From: Pseudomonadota bacterium
GTDB taxonomy: Bacteria > Pseudomonadota > Alphaproteobacteria > Acetobacterales > Acetobacteraceae
Assembly: GCA_021808985.1 (NCBI GenBank)
Contig: JAKBAQ010000103.1
Coordinates: 1-9,039 of the forward strand
Reading direction: 5' to 3'
DNA length: 9,039 bases
Below are positions 4,860-9,039 of this stretch, in pieces. Made by a program: the position numbers and the translations under genes. Positions within the stretch are counted from its first letter, which is position 1, and every line of letters starts with the position of its first letter. The notes below the pieces were generated by a model, which was not told the origin of the DNA, made no database searches, and was given only the letters and a program-made list of their open reading frames with translations.

Positions 4860-7085
4860 TCAGCCCGCCTCGCCAAACTTGCCTGATTTCGGGAAGCCAT
4901 TGGGCGGCATCCGGCCCACCTGCGCGCGCACGCCCAGCCATTCATTCAGCTTCGTCTCCGTGCGCACCTTCTCGCCCAGCCGCCAGCTCAGCCCCTCGGC
5001 GAGGGTGAACACCTTCACATCGCTCAGGCTGGCATCCTTGTATTTCTGCAACGCCACGCCCGCCCCCTTGGGCATCTCCGGCACTTCCACCAGCGGGAAC
5101 ACCAGCAGCTTGCGGTTGCTGCCCATCACCGCCACATGGTCGCCCCGCGCCGGCACGCAGGCCGCCCATTCCTCGCCCGGCCGCAATGCCAGAATCGTCT
5201 TGCCCGCCCGCCGTTCCGAGCCAAGCTCCCCCCCCGGCACCACAAACCCGCGCCCGGCGGAGGATGCCACCAGATATTTCCCGTTCACATCCGGCAAAAA
5301 CAGCCGCAGCACCCCATCCTCATTGGCCAGGTCGATCAACAGCCGTATCGCCTGCCCATCCCCGCGCCCGCGCGGAATCTCCGAGGCCTTGAGCGTATAA
5401 ACCCGCCCGTTGGTGGCCAGCAGCGCAATCCGGTCGGTTGATTCGCAGCGCAGCAGGCACTCCAGCCGGTCGCCTTCCTTGAACTTCAGCTCCGCATCAT
5501 CGGCCAGATGCCCCTTCTGCGCCCGTATCCAGCCTTTCTGCGAGAGTATCACCGTAATCGCCTCGCGCTCCACCAGCGCCTCGGCCACAATCTCCACCAC
5601 CGGCGCGGCGGCGCTTATCTGCGTGCGCCGCGCCCCCAGCGCCCCCGCGCCAAATGCCTCCCGCACCTCGTTAATTTCAGCGCTGATCTTATCCCAGCGC
5701 TTGCCCGCATCGCCCAGCAGCGCCTGCAATCCCTTCTGCTCCGCGCTCAGCTTCTTGTGCTCGCCGCGAATCTCCTGCTCCTCCAGCCGCCGCAGCGCGC
5801 GCAGCCGCATGTTCAAAATCGCCTCGGCCTGCGTCTCGCTCAGGCTGAACACCTTCATCAGCACCGGCCGGGGCTGATCCTCGGTGCGGATAATGCGGAT
5901 CACCTCATCCAGGTTTAGGTACACCACCAGATACCCGTCCAAAATCTCCAGCCGCCGCGCAATCGCCTCCAGCCGGTGGTTGGAGCGGCGCACCAGCACC
6001 TCATGCCGGTGGTCCAGCCAGCAGCGCAGCAGCGCCTTCAGCCCCATCACGCGCGGCGTGCGCCCGCCATCCAGCACATTCATGTTGAGCGCGAAGCGGC
6101 TCTCCAGCGCGGTCGCGCGGAACAGCGAGGCCATCAGCATCTCCGGGTCCACCGTGCGCGCCTTGGGCTCCAGCACCAGCCGTATATGCTCAGCACTCTC
6201 GTCGCGAATATCGCCCAGCAGCGGCAGCTTCTTCTCCTGCAACAGCAGCGCCACCTGCTCCACCAGGCGCGATTTCTGCACCTGATAAGGAATTTCACTG
6301 ACCACGATCACCCACATGCCGTTCTTCTGCGCTTCCCGGCTCCAGCGCGCCCGTGTGCGCAACGAGCCGCGCCCGCTCTCATAAGCCGCCAGCAGCGCCG
6401 CCTCGTCCTCCACAATCTCCCCGCCGGTCGGAAAATCCGGCCCGCGCAGATGTTTCAGCAGTTCCTGCGTGCTCGCCTCTGGGTTTTGCACCAGATGCAT
6501 CGCCGCCGCGCACACCTCCCCCGCATTATGCGGCGGTATCGATGTCGCCATCCCCACCGCGATCCCCGCCGCCCCATTGGCCAGCAGATTGGGAAACGCG
6601 CCGGGCAGCACCACCGGCTCGCTCTCCTCGCCATCATAGGTCGGGCGGAAATCCACCGCGTTCTCATCAATCCCGCGCAGCAAAAACTCCGCGATCGCGG
6701 TCAGCCGCGATTCCGTATACCGCATGGCGGCGGCGTTATCGCCGTCGATATTGCCGAAATTCCCCTGCCCCTCGATCAGCGGAAAGCGCGAGGAGAACTC
6801 CTGCGCCAGGCGCACCAGCGCCTCATAGATCGAGCTGTCCCCATGCGGATGGAACTTGCCCATCACATCGCCCACCACGCGGGCACATTTCTTAAAGCCC
6901 GAGCGCGGGTCCAGCTTCAGCTGATGCATCGCATAAATCAGCCGCCGGTGCACCGGCTTCAGCCCATCGCGCGCATCGGGCAGCGAGCGCGACATGATGG
7001 TGGACAACGCATAGGCCAGATACCGCTCCGAGAGCGCATGGCTCAGCGGCGCATCTTCAATATGGCCTGAAACCTCATCCAGCAT
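4860..7085 (-). CDS. parC: DNA topoisomerase IV subunit A
   Basis: The 741-residue protein has the usual length of an alphaproteobacterial ParC. With ParE it decatenates daughter chromosomes and relaxes supercoils. The N-terminal breakage-reunion domain shows YALSTIMSRSLPDARDGLKP (25-44), the helix-turn region VVGDVMGKFHPHGDSSIYEA (70-89), IEGQGNFGNIDGDNAAAMRY with the DNA-cleaving Tyr123, and PGAFPNLLANGAAGIAVGM. The C-terminal part (from about residue 500) is the DNA-wrapping beta-pinwheel domain. Ser84 and Glu88, the positions equal to E. coli ParC Ser80 and Glu84, are the quinolone-sensitive residues. GGGAGGG lies about seven bases before the ATG at 7085, inside the end of recO, whose stop is four bases upstream. 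The likely transcript is amidohydrolase-recO-parC. Confidence 0.96.
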   Translation of the reverse strand: MLDEVSGHIEDAPLSHALSERYLAYALSTIMSRSLPDARDGLKPVHRRLIYAMHQLKLDPRSGFKKCARVVGDVMGKFHPHGDSSIYEALVRLAQEFSSRFPLIEGQGNFGNIDGDNAAAMRYTESRLTAIAEFLLRGIDENAVDFRPTYDGEESEPVVLPGAFPNLLANGAAGIAVGMATSIPPHNAGEVCAAAMHLVQNPEASTQELLKHLRGPDFPTGGEIVEDEAALLAAYESGRGSLRTRARWSREAQKNGMWVIVVSEIPYQVQKSRLVEQVALLLQEKKLPLLGDIRDESAEHIRLVLEPKARTVDPEMLMASLFRATALESRFALNMNVLDGGRTPRVMGLKALLRCWLDHRHEVLVRRSNHRLEAIARRLEILDGYLVVYLNLDEVIRIIRTEDQPRPVLMKVFSLSETQAEAILNMRLRALRRLEEQEIRGEHKKLSAEQKGLQALLGDAGKRWDKISAEINEVREAFGAGALGARRTQISAAAPVVEIVAEALVEREAITVILSQKGWIRAQKGHLADDAELKFKEGDRLECLLRCESTDRIALLATNGRVYTLKASEIPRGRGDGQAIRLLIDLANEDGVLRLFLPDVNGKYLVASSAGRGFVVPGGELGSERRAGKTILALRPGEEWAACVPARGDHVAVMGSNRKLLVFPLVEVPEMPKGAGVALQKYKDASLSDVKVFTLAEGLSWRLGEKVRTETKLNEWLGVRAQVGRMPPNGFPKSGKFGEAG

Positions 7086-7089
7086 AATT

Positions 7090-7818
7090 CTACCCTCCCT
7101 CGGCCAGCCGATCAGCGATCAGCTCATAAAGACGCTGCCGCGCCGTTGGAAGAGGGCGATGGCGCGCCCCGAACACATCGCGCGCGAGGAAATGCCCGGT
7201 AATGCGCAACCCCGCCAGGCAATCCGCCAGGCTCGCCTGCCCATCCCCGAGCATGAATTCCGGCAGCGCGAACAGCCGGTCCACCCATTCCCCCGCCTGG
7301 CTCAGGCTCACCGCCCGCCCGGTGCGCGGCGATACATAGGCAAGCCTGTCATTTCCCCCCGCCTGGGCGGAAAAATCCAGCCCGAACCCCAGCTCGCGCA
7401 GCAGCAGAACCTCCCAGCGCACCAGCTCGGGCAACGGCACGCCGGGAATATCAATGCCCGCCAGCACCCGCGCCAGCCCCGCGAACACCGCCGGGCAAGG
7501 CTCGCGCTCCGCCAGCGTCCCCGCCGCCAGCGCGCAGGCCGCGTTCAGCACCGCCAGCGCCACGCCATCCTCCATCGCCAGCGCCGCGGCGGGATGCACC
7601 AACTCCCCCGTCAACGTCCCCAGCTGCTCGGCCGTGCGCGCCACCCAGCGCGCCGCGAGCATGTTCCCCTTCAGCCAAATTCCCGCCTTGCCGCGCGCCG
7701 CCCCACCCTTGGCCAGCCCGCGCCACAGCCCACGCGCGCTCAGCACGCTCACCAGCGCGTCCGCCTCGCCATGCGCAACGGCCTCCAGCACAATCGCCGG
7801 CTCCCGCCACTCCAGCAT
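7090..7818 (-). CDS. recO: DNA repair protein RecO
   Basis: The 242-residue protein has the typical RecO length. RecO works with RecR (and RecF) to load RecA on SSB-coated single-stranded DNA in gap repair. It begins MLEWREPAIVLEAVAHGEAD, the usual start of the N-terminal OB-fold. Residues 85 onward form the helical C-terminal domain, including GIPGV-like and LPELVRWEVLLLRELGFGLD (127-148 region), the most conserved RecO stretch. It ends with ITGHFLARDVF and RQRLYELIADRL. I see no CXXC zinc-binding pairs, which many RecO proteins also lack. The ATG directly follows the TGA of the amidohydrolase gene with no base between, and the stop is four bases before parC, so translation is probably coupled. 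Confidence 0.94.
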   Translation of the reverse strand: MLEWREPAIVLEAVAHGEADALVSVLSARGLWRGLAKGGAARGKAGIWLKGNMLAARWVARTAEQLGTLTGELVHPAAALAMEDGVALAVLNAACALAAGTLAEREPCPAVFAGLARVLAGIDIPGVPLPELVRWEVLLLRELGFGLDFSAQAGGNDRLAYVSPRTGRAVSLSQAGEWVDRLFALPEFMLGDGQASLADCLAGLRITGHFLARDVFGARHRPLPTARQRLYELIADRLAEGG

Positions 7819-8952
7819 TCAGGCCAGCGCCGCCCGCGCCACGGCGGCATAATAGCGCGCCGCCACGGGCAGAATCGCATCGTTGAAGTCATAGGCCTCA
7901 TTATGCAGCCCGGCCGAGGCGCCGTTGCCGATCCACGCATAAGCCCCCGGGATCACTTCCAAAAACCGCCCAAAATCCTCCGCCGCCATGCTGGGCCGCA
8001 TATCGCCGCGCACGCTCAACCCCGCCCCGGCGGCGGCCTTCGCCGCCATCGCCGCTTCCGCCGCATGGTTCACGGTCGCCGTCACTTCGCTCACAATCTC
8101 AACCCGCGCGCTCAGTTGCAGCCCGCGCGCCACATGCTCCGCCACCTCGCGCACGCGCGCCTGCAAAAACCGCATCATCCCCGGCGTCTGCGCCCGCATC
8201 GTCCCGCCCAGCACCGCCTCCTGGGCGATCAGATTATGCGCCTCCCCGGCCTTGAGCATGCAGGTGGAAATCACCGCCGCCTCCTGCGGGTCCACATTGC
8301 GGGCCACGATGGCGTTCAGCGCGATGATCAGCTGCGCCACCCCCTGCACCGGGTCGGCGCAATCCTGCGGCATCGCGGCATGTCCGGCCACGCCGCGCAG
8401 CGTGATATCGAAGCTCGCCGCCCCCGCCATCACCGGCCCGCCATGCACCATCACCACGCCCGCCTCCAGCCCCGGCCAGTTATGGTAGCCAAACATCCGC
8501 TCCATCGGAAAACGCGCCAGCAGCCCGTCATCCAGCATGGCCTGCGCGCCGCCAAATCCCTCCTCGGCGGGCTGAAACACGCACTGCACCGTGCCCGACC
8601 ATGATGTATCCTCCAGCAGCATCGCCGCCGCGCCCAGCAGCGAGACAGTATGCCCATCATGCCCGCACGCATGCATCACCCCATGGTTGCGCGAGCCATG
8701 CCCCCGCCCTGGCGTCTCCAAAACCGGCAGCGCGTCCATATCCGCCCGCAGCCCCACCGCCCGGTTGGACACCCCGCGCCGCAGCGTCGCCACCACCCCA
8801 TGCCCGCCAACCCCGGCGGTGAAGGGAATGCCCATCTCGTCCAGCCTGGCGCAAACAAACGCCGCCGTCGCGCCCTCCTGGCAGGATATTTCGGGATACG
8901 CATGCAAATGCCGCCGCCATTCGGTGAGACGCCGGGTCAAATCATCGGGCAT
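7819..8952 (-). CDS. M20D family amidohydrolase (hippurate hydrolase-like)
   Basis: The 377-residue cytoplasmic metal-dependent hydrolase belongs to the M20D group, which includes hippurate hydrolase, N-acetyl-amino-acid and indole-acetyl-amino-acid hydrolases. Visible motifs: RRHLHAYPEISCQE near the start, GLRADMDALPVLE, MHACGHDGHT (residues 93-102, with Cys96, His98 and His101 in the metal site), FQPAEEGFGGA (catalytic/metal Glu130-Glu131), YHNWPG (His157), the dimerisation domain with GVAGHAAMPQ, and MAAEDFGRFLEVIPGAYAWIGNG near the end with GLHNEAYDFND. The substrate cannot be told from sequence. AGGAGG (8967-8962) sits nine bases before the ATG at 8952; an in-frame TTG at 8961 abuts that site and is unlikely to be used. 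It is the first complete gene of the run into recO and parC. Confidence 0.93.
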   Translation of the reverse strand: MPDDLTRRLTEWRRHLHAYPEISCQEGATAAFVCARLDEMGIPFTAGVGGHGVVATLRRGVSNRAVGLRADMDALPVLETPGRGHGSRNHGVMHACGHDGHTVSLLGAAAMLLEDTSWSGTVQCVFQPAEEGFGGAQAMLDDGLLARFPMERMFGYHNWPGLEAGVVMVHGGPVMAGAASFDITLRGVAGHAAMPQDCADPVQGVAQLIIALNAIVARNVDPQEAAVISTCMLKAGEAHNLIAQEAVLGGTMRAQTPGMMRFLQARVREVAEHVARGLQLSARVEIVSEVTATVNHAAEAAMAAKAAAGAGLSVRGDMRPSMAAEDFGRFLEVIPGAYAWIGNGASAGLHNEAYDFNDAILPVAARYYAAVARAALA

Positions 8953-8993
8953 GGCGAGCAACCTCCTAAAACCCCCGGAATCCCCCGCGCGCC

Positions 8994-9039
8994 CTAAAGC
9001 TGGATGGCCTGGGCATAAAGCTGCGGAAACACCAGGATC
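8994..9039 (-). CDS. Possible C-terminal end of an upstream gene (runs off the right edge)
   Basis: On the minus strand one frame reads ILVFPQLYAQAIQL and then a TAG stop at 8996-8994, 41 bases before the amidohydrolase start. It looks like the end of a protein-coding frame and would be cotranscribed with the genes after it. Fifteen codons are too few to name a family, and an open frame this short can occur by chance. Confidence 0.35.
   Translation of the reverse strand, partial: ILVFPQLYAQAIQL

Noticed and set aside
4860..7085. GyrA instead of ParC
   Set aside because: Length is 741 residues, not about 900; the sequence before HPHGD matches ParC, and I see no GyrA box in the C-terminal domain.
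7159..8604. A 481-codon plus-strand open frame opposite recO and the amidohydrolase
   Set aside because: It is dominated by Arg, His and Pro with no motif, and overlaps two well-supported genes. It is a shadow of GC-rich codon use; the same holds for the frames at 5976-7070 and 2286-2987.
1..9039. CRISPR arrays, insertion sequences, phage genes, rRNA genes
   Set aside because: No spaced direct repeats, transposase or integrase motifs, or rRNA-like conserved stretches were seen on either strand.

Overview
The window is about 65% GC with very few long non-coding stretches. Its proteins look like those of an alphaproteobacterium: a Ppx/GppA N-terminus with a DLGTNNCR motif, SufE, an M20D amidohydrolase, and recO directly followed by a 741-residue ParC. 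I would guess Rhodospirillales/Acetobacteraceae (relatives of Acidocella or Acidiphilium), but that is inference from style and gene order, not a database match.

Layout. 1-230: 5' part of a minus-strand Ppx/GppA phosphatase gene. 379-452: tRNA-Gln(CTG). 458-1096 (minus): glutathione S-transferase. 1270-1701 (plus): SufE. 1702-1895: AT-rich spacer with a two-hairpin repeat element and a terminator. 1896-2231 (minus): small secreted WXXGXW-repeat protein. 2349-2915 and 2938-3303 (both minus): a two-gene operon of a Roadblock/LC7 protein followed by a single-domain protoglobin. 3304-3743: a 440-base AT-rich divergent spacer. 3744-4835 (plus): one gene that joins the same two domains, Roadblock/LC7 then protoglobin, in one 363-residue protein. 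4860-8952 (minus): the housekeeping run M20 amidohydrolase - recO - parC, which converges on the fusion gene. A short C-terminal ORF fragment sits at the right edge.

The most interesting part is 2349-4835. A heme-globin domain of the globin-coupled-sensor/protoglobin type is paired twice with a Roadblock/LC7 domain (the MglB-like fold that in bacteria acts on MglA-type small GTPases). One pair is encoded as two adjacent genes and the other as a fused protein, divergently arranged around a shared control region. Proximal His and distal Tyr positions are kept in both globins. In the globin-coupled sensors I know, the globin is N-terminal and drives methyl-accepting, cyclase or kinase outputs. 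A C-terminal globin on a Roadblock module is not a layout I recognise. I infer a gas- or redox-responsive module acting on a small GTPase or on Roadblock assembly. No GTPase gene lies in the window.

The remaining genes are ordinary: tRNA, Fe-S cluster assembly (SufE), detoxification (GST), DNA repair (RecO), chromosome decatenation (ParC) and amide hydrolysis (M20D). The amidohydrolase, recO and parC are packed with 0 and 4 bases between them and are probably cotranscribed.
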